Positions 7,895-15,381 of a stretch of 64,000 nucleotides of DNA are shown here, in pieces; within the stretch, counting starts at the first letter, position 1; each line of letters begins with the position of its first letter. The translations under genes were made by a program, and so were the position numbers. This stretch comes from JBFLYH01 sp964630235 (lineage in GTDB: Bacteria > Oederibacteriota > JAAXVQ01 > JAUVAV01), in the NCBI GenBank assembly GCA_964630235.1, contig CAZVUO010000001.1:682001-746000 (forward strand), read 5' to 3'. The notes under the pieces were generated by a model. It was not told where the DNA came from. It did no database searches and saw only the letters and a program-made list of their open reading frames with translations.

Positions 7895-8386
7895 ATGGCC
7901 GTGAATCTGGTGTTGACCCGCGTTGACGACCGGCTGATCCACGGCCAAGTGGCAGTGGGCTGGGCCAAGACCGCCAAGCCCGAGGTGCTCCTGGTCGCGG
8001 ACGACCAGGTGGAGCAGGATCAGGTCCGCCAGACGCTGATGGAAATGGCCGGCACGCCGGGCACGCGGGTGGTGATTTGCCGCGTGGAAGAGACCGCGCA
8101 GGTCTGCGCCAAGCCGGAGCTCGACGGCAAACGCACGCTCCTGCTGTTTTCCTCCCCTCAGGACGTTTGCCGGGCCATGGACGCCGGCCTGCGCCTGCGG
8201 GAATTGAACGTGGGTGGTTTGCGGTACAGTCCCGGCAAGCGCCAGATCCTCAAGGCGATCGCGGTGGACGAACGGGATCTGCAGGCTTTTCAACATCTCG
8301 TGCGGCAGGGCGTCCGGGTTACGGTGCAAATGGTGCCCACGGACGAACCGGTGGACATTCGCAAGTACTTTGCATCTTCAGGTTAA
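7895..8386 (+). CDS. PTS system mannose/fructose/sorbose family EIIB
   Basis: 163 residues with the family hallmark RVDDRLIHGQVAVGWAK; His16 is the phosphorylation site. The C-terminal part (VRVTVQMVPTDEPVDIRKYF) matches the family end. It transfers phosphate from EIIA to the sugar carried by EIIC/EIID. Only 7 bases separate it from the EIIA stop, so the two are co-transcribed. The substrate (mannose, glucosamine, sorbose or other) cannot be told from sequence. Confidence 0.95.
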   Translation: MAVNLVLTRVDDRLIHGQVAVGWAKTAKPEVLLVADDQVEQDQVRQTLMEMAGTPGTRVVICRVEETAQVCAKPELDGKRTLLLFSSPQDVCRAMDAGLRLRELNVGGLRYSPGKRQILKAIAVDERDLQAFQHLVRQGVRVTVQMVPTDEPVDIRKYFASSG

Positions 8387-8561
8387 GAAAGCCGGAATCC
8401 CTTAGCCTCCCGGTCCCTTCTGCCCTGGGAAAAGGGGAGGAAGTGAAGGACGGGGGGCCCCCTCACCTGCTTTCCACGGGAAAGCATCCTCTCCCCGCAA
8501 GCGGGGCGAGGGAAGAGGGCTGCGTTGGCCTGTCGCAAACGAGAGTCGTGAGGAGGCGGGT
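8387..8561 (+). repeat. Intergenic repeat-like spacer inside the PTS operon
   Basis: 175 bases between EIIB and EIIC with no coding potential. It carries GC-rich complementary tracts, notably CTCCCCGC/GCGGGGCGAG around 8491-8511 and GGGGGGCCCCC near 8453. It reads like a dispersed GGGAGAGG-type palindromic repeat inserted in the operon. The EIIC Shine-Dalgarno (GGAGG at 8552-8556) lies at its right end. Confidence 0.45.
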
Positions 8562-9317
8562 TTGGAACACCTGCTGTGGTTGTCCGCGCTGGGCGCGGTG
8601 CTCGCGCTCGACCAGGCGGTGGTGGGGCAATTCATGCTTTCGCAGCCCCTGGTCGTGAGCACTTTGTTCGGCTGGCTGCTCGGCGACCTGACCACCGGGC
8701 TGTTCGCGGGCGCGATGATGCAGCTCTTGTGGAGCAATGTCCTGCCCGTGGGGGCGTACATCCCCTCGGACCACTCGGTCTCGGCGGGCATTGCCACGGT
8801 CCTGGCCATCCGCTTGTCCCAGGACGGCTGGCTGGGTCCCACGGCCCTGGCTTTCGCGTTGGTGCTTTCCATCCCGGCTGGATGGGTGTCCGGCAGGCTG
8901 GACGTTTTCGTCCGGCACGGCAACAGCCGGCTGGCCCGGCAAGCGGAGCAGTGGCTCGACCGCTGGGGCGGACGGGGACTGGCGGCCCTCAACCTCAGCG
9001 GACTGGTGACCATGTTCGCGCGCAATTTTCTGGTCTACGCGCTCTGGCTTGTCCTGCTCGTGCCCTGGCTGGGCCGTTTCGAGGCGCCCGCGTTTCTCGT
9101 GCGCGGGCTGGACTGGGTGGGGCTGTTTCTGCCCGCGCTGTATCTGGCCGTGGCGTGGGACGCGGTCAGCAAAAACAGCAGCCTGGCTCTGGCCGGCCTC
9201 AGCCTGGCCATCGCCGGGGTGGGCCTGTGGGTCTGGCCCGAGGCCGGGCTGGCGCTGGTCGCGCTGGGACTGGCCGCGAGTCTGCTGCTCATGGCCCGGA
9301 AGGAGCCGGTAGCATGA
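8562..9317 (+). CDS. PTS system mannose family EIIC (sugar permease)
   Basis: 251 residues and strongly hydrophobic. It matches the ManY/AgaC-type EIIC: ALDQAVVGQFMLSQPLVVSTLFGWLLGD, then LFAGAMMQLLWSNVLPVGAYIPSDHSVSAGIATV. It forms the transmembrane sugar path together with EIID. The start is TTG 8562, 5 bases after GGAGG; no ATG gives the conserved N-terminus. Its stop overlaps the EIID start in an ATGA arrangement, consistent with translational coupling. Confidence 0.9.
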   Translation: MEHLLWLSALGAVLALDQAVVGQFMLSQPLVVSTLFGWLLGDLTTGLFAGAMMQLLWSNVLPVGAYIPSDHSVSAGIATVLAIRLSQDGWLGPTALAFALVLSIPAGWVSGRLDVFVRHGNSRLARQAEQWLDRWGGRGLAALNLSGLVTMFARNFLVYALWLVLLVPWLGRFEAPAFLVRGLDWVGLFLPALYLAVAWDAVSKNSSLALAGLSLAIAGVGLWVWPEAGLALVALGLAASLLLMARKEPVA

Positions 9318-10087
9318 CGCCGGAGCGCCGGGTGACCTTGCGGACCCTGTGGGCGGTGATCGCGCGTTCCCTGTTTCTGCAAACCTGCTGGAATTTTCAG
9401 GGCATGCAGAACCTCGGCTTTAGTTTTGCCCTGGTCCCTCTGGCCCGGGCCTTGCATGCCGGGCCCGAGGGCCAGAAAGCGCTTTTAAAGCGCCACCTGG
9501 AATTTTTCAACACGCATCCCTACAGCGCCGCGATCATCCTGGGCGTGGTCTGCCGGTTGGAAGAAGCGGGCGACACGGAAGCGGCCAGCCGCATCAAAGC
9601 CAGCATGATGGGCCCGCTGGCCGCGCTGGGCGACACGGTCTACTGGGCCATGCTCAAACCCGCGCTGGCGCTCCTGACCGTGAGCTGGATCCTGGCCGCG
9701 GGCAGCGGGCGCCTGGGGCTGGCCTTGCTCGGGCCGGCGCTGTACCTGCTGTTGTTCAGCTTGGCGCACCTTTCCCTGCGGGTGGGCGGCGTACTGGTGG
9801 GCTACTACCGCGGCCTGGAGGTCATCAAGGATCTCCGCCGGTTCAATCCCCAGCGGATCGCACAGCGTCTGGGATGGATGGCGTCCGTGTTCCTGGGCTT
9901 GACCGCGGCCCTGGCGTGGAGCCAGGGCGCGGCCGTGCTCGCCTGGCCGTCCGCGGGGATCGCGGCCCTGGGGCTGGGCATGACCGGCCTGGCTTACGCC
10001 ATGCTCGTTGCCGGGCTGTCGGCGACGCAATTATTTTATCTGCTGGCGGGCGCGGCGGTCATTTTGGCCGGCGTCGGCTGGATCTAG
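9314..10087 (+). CDS. PTS system mannose family EIID
   Basis: 257 residues. The first part has the EIID signature RSLFLQTCWNFQGMQNLGFSFALVP, followed by KRHLEFFNTHPYSAAIILGVVCRLEE and SMMGPLAALGDTVYWAMLKPAL. The rest is membrane helices. EIID exists only in mannose-class systems and pairs with EIIC. The ATG overlaps the EIIC stop by 4 bases, and the longer open frame upstream is only the EIIC antiframe. With EIIA and EIIB this makes a complete, separately encoded four-component system. Confidence 0.92.
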   Translation: MTPERRVTLRTLWAVIARSLFLQTCWNFQGMQNLGFSFALVPLARALHAGPEGQKALLKRHLEFFNTHPYSAAIILGVVCRLEEAGDTEAASRIKASMMGPLAALGDTVYWAMLKPALALLTVSWILAAGSGRLGLALLGPALYLLLFSLAHLSLRVGGVLVGYYRGLEVIKDLRRFNPQRIAQRLGWMASVFLGLTAALAWSQGAAVLAWPSAGIAALGLGMTGLAYAMLVAGLSATQLFYLLAGAAVILAGVGWI

Positions 10088-10228
10088 GAGGCTGAGCAGT
10101 CAACCGCTCAGCCGCCAGAGCAGTTGAGATTTGAGAGTAGAAAGTAGAAAAAAAGGTCAAATGCGGTCTCCTTTCTGCTCTCTACTATCTCGATTTGCAC
10201 AAAACACAAATGGTTTAAGGTGGAGGGT
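10088..10228 (+). repeat. Palindromic spacer between EIID and HPr
   Basis: A hairpin GGCTGAGC...GCTCAGCC lies just after the EIID stop. Next is a long imperfect inverted repeat: GAGAGTAGAAAGTAGAAA on the left (from about 10131) pairs with TTTCTGCTCTCTACTATCTC on the right (to about 10192). The first part resembles the start of the spacer after ahcY (21895), and the GAGAGTAGA word recurs near 7353. I see no gene here. It may end the PTS message partially or stabilise it. Confidence 0.5.
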
Positions 10229-10498
10229 ATGTTAGAACGGGAAGTCACCATTACCAACAAACTCGGCATGCATCTGCGCGCGGCCGCCGTCTTTATCGAG
10301 ACCGGCAACAAGTACCAGTGCCAGATCTATTTGCGCAAAGGATCCCGGCAGGTCAATGCCAAGAGCATCATGGGGCTCATGACTCTGGGGGCGGCCTGCG
10401 GCGCGGCCGTGACCATTACCACGGACGGCGAGGACGAGCAGGAAGCCCTGGACGCCCTGGCGGCGTTGGTGATCAATAAGTTCGGAGAAAAGGAATAA
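10229..10498 (+). CDS. ptsH: Phosphocarrier protein HPr
   Basis: 89 residues from ATG 10229. Counting from this start, the active-site histidine is His15 (NKLGMHLRAAAVF) and the regulatory serine is Ser46 (NAKSIMGLMTLGA), the exact numbering of canonical HPr, which supports the start. The upstream GTG 10220 would shift both. AGGTGGAGG lies before the start. It carries phosphate from Enzyme I to the EIIA proteins, and Ser46 is the target of HprK (4879). Only 5 bases separate it from ptsI. Confidence 0.96.
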   Translation: MLEREVTITNKLGMHLRAAAVFIETGNKYQCQIYLRKGSRQVNAKSIMGLMTLGAACGAAVTITTDGEDEQEALDALAALVINKFGEKE

Positions 10499-10503
10499 AA
10501 CCC

Positions 10504-12273
10504 ATGGTGCCAGAGCGCATCCGCGAGAATCTGACCAACCAGACCTGCCAGGGCGTTCCGGCCTCGCCCGGCATCACCATCGGCAAAGCCTATCTGGTCG
10601 GCGCCCGGGACATTCAGATCAAGAAGAACCGCCTGGCCGAACCGCTGGTGGAGAAAGAGCTGACCCGCCTGCAGGTGGCGATCGACACGACCCGCAAGGA
10701 AATCGAAACCATCAAGCAGAAAGTCGCCCTGGATGTGGGATTCAAGGAGGCGGAAATCTTCAACGCCTATCTCCACATCCTGCAGGATCCCCTGCTGATC
10801 CAAACTTCCCGCGAACAGATCAAGAGCCGGCGGCTGAACGCCGAGTTTGTTCTGCAGGAAATCAAGGACACGCTGGTCAAACAGCTGCGCGAATCCGCGG
10901 ACGAATACCTGCAGGAACGGGCCGCGGACGTGGAGGATGTGGTGGCGCGCCTCCTGCGCAACCTTACGGGCCAGCCCATGGACCTGCTCTCGGACGCCGA
11001 GGGAGACGTGATCGTGGTGGCCCGGGACCTGACCCCCTCCCAGACGGCCACCATGCGGAGGGACCATGTCATCGGATTCGCCACGGATGTCGGCGGCCGG
11101 ACTTCCCACGCGGCCATCCTGGCCCGTTCGCTGGAACTGCCGGCCGTGGTGGGGCTGAAGAACATCACGGACAGCGTGGCCAACGGCGACATGCTGGTGG
11201 TGGACGGAGTCGCCGGCGTGGTGGTGATCAACCCCGACGCCGCCGCGCTGGCCAAATACCGCCAAGCCCAGGAAAAAGTGCAGCAGTGGGCCCGCAAGCT
11301 CAAGAAGCTCAAGGGCCTAACCGCGGTCACCCAGGACGGCTACCGGTTGACCGTGGCCGCGAACATCGAGCAGCCCGAAGACGTCCAGCACGCGCGCAAA
11401 TACGGCGCCGAAGGCGTGGGGCTGTTCCGCACGGAGTTCCTGTACCTGAACCGGCGCGACCTCCCCAGCGAGGACGAACAGGTCGAAGCGTACCAGGCGG
11501 TGATCCGCCAGTGCCTGCCGTATTCCGCCGTGGTGCGCACGCTGGACCTGGGCGGCGACAAATTTCTCTCGCGCCTGGGCACCACCACCGAGATGAACCC
11601 TTTTCTCGGCCTCCGGGGCATCCGCCTCTGCCTGACGCAGGAAGAGCTGTTTAAAACCCAGCTGCGCGCCATTCTGCGGGCCTCCCATTTCGGGAAGGCG
11701 AAGGTCATGTTCCCCATGATCTCGGACGTGTCCGAGGTGCTGCAGGCCAAAGCCCTGCTCAAGGAGGCCCAGCGCGATCTGACCCGGCGCCGGATCCCCT
11801 TTGACAAGAACCTGGAAGTGGGGATCATGATCGAACTGCCGTCCGCGGCGCTCACCTCCGACATCCTGGCCAAGGAAGCCGACTTTTTCTCCGTGGGCAC
11901 CAACGACCTGATCCAGTACACAGTGGCCGCGGACCGCATCAACGAAAAGGTGGCCTACCTGTACAAACCCCTGCACCCGGCCATCCTGCGGCTGCTCAAG
12001 CAGGTCATCCAGGCCGCCCACGACGCCCGGATCTGGATCGGCATGTGCGGTGAAATGGCCGCCGATCCACTCTACACCCCGCTCTTGGTCGGGATGGGGC
12101 TGGATGAATTCTCGACCGGGCCGGCCTTCGTGCCGCAGGTGAAGAAGTGCATCCGCGAACTCAACTTCGCCCAGAGCCGGGAACTGGCCGAACAGGCCCT
12201 GACGTTAACCACCAGCGACGCCGTGGAGGCGTTCCTCAAGTCCCGGCAGCTACCCGAGGTGAACAATGACTAA
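10504..12273 (+). CDS. ptsI: PTS Enzyme I (phosphoenolpyruvate-protein phosphotransferase)
   Basis: 589 residues. The N-terminal HPr-binding/swivel domain holds the phosphorylated His202 in GGRTSHAAILARSLELPAVVG. The C-terminal PEP-binding barrel has GVGLFRTEFLYLNRRDLPSE, VRTLDLGGDKFLSRLG, EVGIMIELPSAAL, SVGTNDLIQYT and GMCGEMAADPLYTPLLVGMGLDEFS. There is no N-terminal GAF domain, so it is ptsI-like rather than ptsP. It starts phosphate flow from PEP to HPr. Its last 8 bases overlap galU. Confidence 0.96.
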   Translation: MVPERIRENLTNQTCQGVPASPGITIGKAYLVGARDIQIKKNRLAEPLVEKELTRLQVAIDTTRKEIETIKQKVALDVGFKEAEIFNAYLHILQDPLLIQTSREQIKSRRLNAEFVLQEIKDTLVKQLRESADEYLQERAADVEDVVARLLRNLTGQPMDLLSDAEGDVIVVARDLTPSQTATMRRDHVIGFATDVGGRTSHAAILARSLELPAVVGLKNITDSVANGDMLVVDGVAGVVVINPDAAALAKYRQAQEKVQQWARKLKKLKGLTAVTQDGYRLTVAANIEQPEDVQHARKYGAEGVGLFRTEFLYLNRRDLPSEDEQVEAYQAVIRQCLPYSAVVRTLDLGGDKFLSRLGTTTEMNPFLGLRGIRLCLTQEELFKTQLRAILRASHFGKAKVMFPMISDVSEVLQAKALLKEAQRDLTRRRIPFDKNLEVGIMIELPSAALTSDILAKEADFFSVGTNDLIQYTVAADRINEKVAYLYKPLHPAILRLLKQVIQAAHDARIWIGMCGEMAADPLYTPLLVGMGLDEFSTGPAFVPQVKKCIRELNFAQSRELAEQALTLTTSDAVEAFLKSRQLPEVNND

Positions 12274-13171
12274 ACGCGCGGGAGACGTTTTTCCCAAAAG
12301 CATCACGAAAGCCGTGATCCCGGCCGCCGGGCTCGGCACCCGCTTCCTGCCGGCGAGCAAAGCGCAGCCCAAGGAAATGCTGCCCATCTACGATAAACCA
12401 GCCATCCAGTATGTGATCGAGGAGGCCGTGGCCGCCGGCATCCGGGACATTCTGGTGGTCACCGGCCGCAACAAGCAGTCCATCGAGAACCACTTTGACC
12501 GGTCGGTGGAACTGGAGGAGACCCTGCAGCGGACGGGCAAGGCCGCGGACCTGCGCCTCATTCAGCGGATCTCGAATATGGTCAATCTGCACTACGTGCG
12601 GCAGAAGGAACCGCGGGGCCTCGGGCACGCCGTGCTCTGCGCCCGGAGTTTCGTGGGGAACGAGCCGTTCGCGGTGTTTTTGGGCGACGACATCATTGAC
12701 CATCCCCAGCCCGTGATGAGCCAGCTCCTGGCCGTGTGGCGGCGCACCTTGTCGCCCGTGCTGGCCGTGGAGGAAGTGCCGCTGGACCGTACGCGGGCCT
12801 ACGGCATTATCCGGCCCAAGTCCGTTTCGCCGCGGCTGTACCGGGTGCTGGACCTGGTTGAAAAACCCCAACCGGAAAAAGCGCCCTCGCGCCTGGGCAT
12901 CGTGGGGCGGTATATCCTGACGCCGGACATTTTCGACCTCCTGGCCGAGACCCGGCCCGGCGCGGGGCACGAGATCCAGCTGACCGACGCCCTGCGCCGT
13001 CTGAACCGGCGCCGGCCGATCCATGCCTGGCAGTTCCGGGGGATCCGGCACGACATCGGCAACAAGGTCGAGTTCGTCAAGGCCACGCTGGCGTTCGCGC
13101 TCAAGGACCGGCAGGCCCGGCCGGCGCTGGTGGCGTTCCTCCGGGAGCAGGTGGACCAGCTTTGCCGTTGA
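12266..13171 (+). CDS. galU: UTP-glucose-1-phosphate uridylyltransferase
   Basis: 301 residues. It begins with the nucleotidyltransferase signature KAVIPAAGLGTRFLPASKAQPKEMLPIYDKPAIQYVIEEAV and later shows FLGDDIID and VEKPQPEKAPSRLGIVGRYIL, all typical of bacterial GalU. It makes UDP-glucose from UTP and glucose-1-phosphate for envelope glycans. It overlaps ptsI by 8 bases and the next gene by 10, so it is part of the same message. The link to YvcK (a UDP-sugar binding family) in the same block is suggestive but unproven. Confidence 0.95.
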   Translation: MTKRAGDVFPKSITKAVIPAAGLGTRFLPASKAQPKEMLPIYDKPAIQYVIEEAVAAGIRDILVVTGRNKQSIENHFDRSVELEETLQRTGKAADLRLIQRISNMVNLHYVRQKEPRGLGHAVLCARSFVGNEPFAVFLGDDIIDHPQPVMSQLLAVWRRTLSPVLAVEEVPLDRTRAYGIIRPKSVSPRLYRVLDLVEKPQPEKAPSRLGIVGRYILTPDIFDLLAETRPGAGHEIQLTDALRRLNRRRPIHAWQFRGIRHDIGNKVEFVKATLAFALKDRQARPALVAFLREQVDQLCR

Positions 13172-13839
13172 ACGCGTGCCAGGCGTTCTATACGGTCAGC
13201 GCCCTCACCCTGCTGGAGGCGTACGAGGACCCGGCTTACGCGGCGATCTTGAGCCGCGCGGACCTGCTGACCGCGGACGGCGTGGGCGCGGTCTGGGCCG
13301 TGCGCCGGCTCACGGGCGTGCGGCCGGAACGCGTGCCGGGCGTGGACCTGATGTTCACCCTGGCGGGCGTGTGCGCGGCCGAGGGGCAGAGCGTGTTTCT
13401 GCTCGGCGGCAAACCGGGGGTGGCGGAGCGGGCGGGCCGGAAATTGCAGGAGCGGTTTCCCGAACTGCAGATCGCCGGGTGGGCGGACGGCTATTGGGCG
13501 CCGGAAACCGAGCCGGAACTGATCGCGCGCATCAACCGGCTGCGGCCGGGTCTGCTGGTGGTGGGTCTGGGCCAGCCGGCCCAAGAACGGTTCATTGACC
13601 GCCACCGCTCCGCGTTCACGGCCGGTGTGGCTTTGGGCGTGGGCGGCAGTCTCGACGTGGCGGCTGGCGACCTGCGGCGCGCGCCCGCGTGGATGCGGGC
13701 CGCGGGGCTGGAATGGCTGTTTCGGGCCTGGCAGGAACCCTGGCGCTGGCGGCGCCTGGGGCGGCTGCCGAAATTCATTTGGCGCGTCTGGCGCACGCCG
13801 CGCGTGCGGCCGGCCGCGAAGGAAAGGAAGCATGCGTAA
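13162..13839 (+). CDS. WecG/TagA/CpsF family glycosyltransferase
   Basis: 225 residues. Family motifs are LLTADGVGAVWAVRRLTG, ERVPGVDLMFTL, VFLLGGKPGVAERA, PGLLVVGLGQPAQERFI and LGVGGSLDVAAGDLRRAPAWMRAAGLEWLFR. These enzymes transfer N-acetylmannosaminuronic acid, ManNAc or similar residues to lipid-linked sugars for teichoic acid, ECA or exopolysaccharide. The start is TTG 13162, inside the end of galU, with a weak GGAGCAGGTGG upstream. The donor sugar is not predictable. Confidence 0.9.
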   Translation: MPLNACQAFYTVSALTLLEAYEDPAYAAILSRADLLTADGVGAVWAVRRLTGVRPERVPGVDLMFTLAGVCAAEGQSVFLLGGKPGVAERAGRKLQERFPELQIAGWADGYWAPETEPELIARINRLRPGLLVVGLGQPAQERFIDRHRSAFTAGVALGVGGSLDVAAGDLRRAPAWMRAAGLEWLFRAWQEPWRWRRLGRLPKFIWRVWRTPRVRPAAKERKHA

Positions 13840-15181
13840 GCTCCTCGTTCTTTCCGAAGACCGCGCGCTCAAGGACGAGCTCCAGAAAGGGCTCGCGCCC
13901 TCGCGCTACCAGTGCGACGAGCTGAGGGAAAAGGACCGCCTGCTGGACCAGTCCGGCGCCGTGGAGTACGCCGTCATCGTCCTGGACGAGGCCAGCGTGG
14001 GCGGGGACCTGGACTTGGTGTCGCTTTTGCGCGAGCAGCGCCCGCACAAGGTGCTGTGGCTGTCGCGCGACGGGCACGTGGCCAGCGCGGCCGAGGCGAT
14101 CCGGCGCGGTGCGGATTTTTACCTGCCCCTGCCCCTGGACAGCGGCCTGTGGCAGCAGCTGCTCGGCGAGTGGGAGCGGCACGACGCGCGCGAACCCGGG
14201 CACCACGCTTTGCCCGCGCGGCTGGCCGAGTTTCAGGAGGCGGAGGTCGTGGGGCAGAGCGAAGCCATCCGGCGCGCGTTCCTGCTCGCGGCCCGCGTGG
14301 CCCCGACGGACTCGCCCGTGCTCATTACCGGCGAGACCGGCGTGGGCAAGGAACTGGTCGCTCGCGCGGTGCACCGCCTCTCCAACCGCAGCCACAAGCC
14401 GTTCGTGGCCGTGAACTGCGGCGCCATCCCCGAGACCCTGCTCGAATCCGAACTGTTCGGGTTCCGCAAAGGCGCGTTCACCGGCGCCACCATGGACCGG
14501 GCCGGGCTGTTCGAACAGGCGGCGGGAGGGACCTTTTTCCTGGACGAGGTGGGGGAACTCTCGCCGGCCATGCAGATCAAACTGCTGCGGGTCCTGGAGG
14601 AGGACAAGATCCGGCCCCTGGGGGCCGGCGACGAGGTCCGCGTCAATGTCCGGATCCTGGCGGCCACCAACCGCGACCTGGCCGAGGACATCGCGCAAAA
14701 AAAATTCCGCATGGACCTGTTTTACCGTTTGAACGTCATCGCCATCCACGTGCCGCCTCTGCGCGAACGGCCCGGGGACATTCCGCCGCTCATCAAGTTT
14801 TTCCTGCACAAATACAACCAGCGTTTCGGCAAGAACATCATCTCCATTACCCGCGACGCGCTGTTCGCGCTCCTGCACTACGACTACCCGGGCAACGTGC
14901 GCGAGCTGGAAAACATCATCCAGCACGGCGTGATCCTTTCCGACGGCAACGTGATCGAGAAAACCGCCCTGCCGCCCCAGGTCTTTAAGCAAAGCCAGCT
15001 GGCCCTGGAAGGGTCGCGCAAGGAGCGGCCGGTAAGCCTGGACCAGGCCGAGGAAGACCTCATCAAGCAGGCCTTGACCCGCTTCAACGGCAACCAGACC
15101 GAGACCGCCAAGAGCCTGGGCATCAGCCGCTCGACCCTGTGGCGCAAGATCAAGGCCTACCAGCTGGAGAATTTTAAGTAA
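13832..15181 (+). CDS. Sigma-54 dependent response regulator / enhancer-binding protein
   Basis: 449 residues. The N-terminal receiver-like domain has the acidic pair Glu9-Asp10 and a candidate phospho-Asp52 (VIVLDEAS). The usual conserved Lys of the last strand is replaced by Leu (FYLPLPLD), so phosphorylation may be altered or lost. The AAA+ domain is complete: GETGVGKE, the sigma-54 contact loop GAFTGA, GGTFFLDEVGELS, and the arginine-finger region LRERPGDIPPL. It ends with a Fis-type HTH (NQTETAKSLGISRSTLWRKIKAYQ). It overlaps the glycosyltransferase stop by 8 bases. No histidine kinase is nearby. The downstream dnaK has a -24/-12 promoter and is a candidate target. Confidence 0.94.
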   Translation: MRKLLVLSEDRALKDELQKGLAPSRYQCDELREKDRLLDQSGAVEYAVIVLDEASVGGDLDLVSLLREQRPHKVLWLSRDGHVASAAEAIRRGADFYLPLPLDSGLWQQLLGEWERHDAREPGHHALPARLAEFQEAEVVGQSEAIRRAFLLAARVAPTDSPVLITGETGVGKELVARAVHRLSNRSHKPFVAVNCGAIPETLLESELFGFRKGAFTGATMDRAGLFEQAAGGTFFLDEVGELSPAMQIKLLRVLEEDKIRPLGAGDEVRVNVRILAATNRDLAEDIAQKKFRMDLFYRLNVIAIHVPPLRERPGDIPPLIKFFLHKYNQRFGKNIISITRDALFALLHYDYPGNVRELENIIQHGVILSDGNVIEKTALPPQVFKQSQLALEGSRKERPVSLDQAEEDLIKQALTRFNGNQTETAKSLGISRSTLWRKIKAYQLENFK

Positions 15182-15206
15182 TCAAAAGCGTTTCATTATT
15201 AAATGG

Positions 15207-15225
15207 TGTTTCAGGCCCTGAAACA
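15207..15225 (+). promoter_or_regulatory. Palindromic upstream activator site candidate
   Basis: TGTTTCAG-GCC-CTGAAACA is a perfect 8-base inverted repeat with a 3-base centre. It lies about 95 bases upstream of the -24 element of the dnaK promoter, the usual range for an enhancer-binding protein site, and just after the activator gene. A further CGTTTCAT half-site lies at about 15189. Confidence 0.55.
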
Positions 15226-15317
15226 TTCTAGCTGGCGCGTATGATCGACAGGTCAGGACCCGTCCCGAAAAACCCTTTAAATATAATCCGATTAATTTGA
15301 GCCATGCCACCTATACT

Positions 15318-15333
15318 TGGCACACGGCTTGCA
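15318..15333 (+). promoter_or_regulatory. Sigma-54 (-24/-12) promoter of dnaK
   Basis: TGGCAC (15318-15323), then 5 bases, then TTGCA (15329-15333). This matches the -24/-12 consensus fully (preferred spacing, preceding T, following T/A). Transcription should begin near 15344, about 38 bases before ATG 15382. A weak AT-rich stretch (TTTAAATATAAT at about 15277) could be an additional -10 for vegetative expression. Confidence 0.8.
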
Positions 15334-15381
15334 TTACATGTGGCTGGCACGGGATGACCCGCGCCAAAGGAGATGATTATC

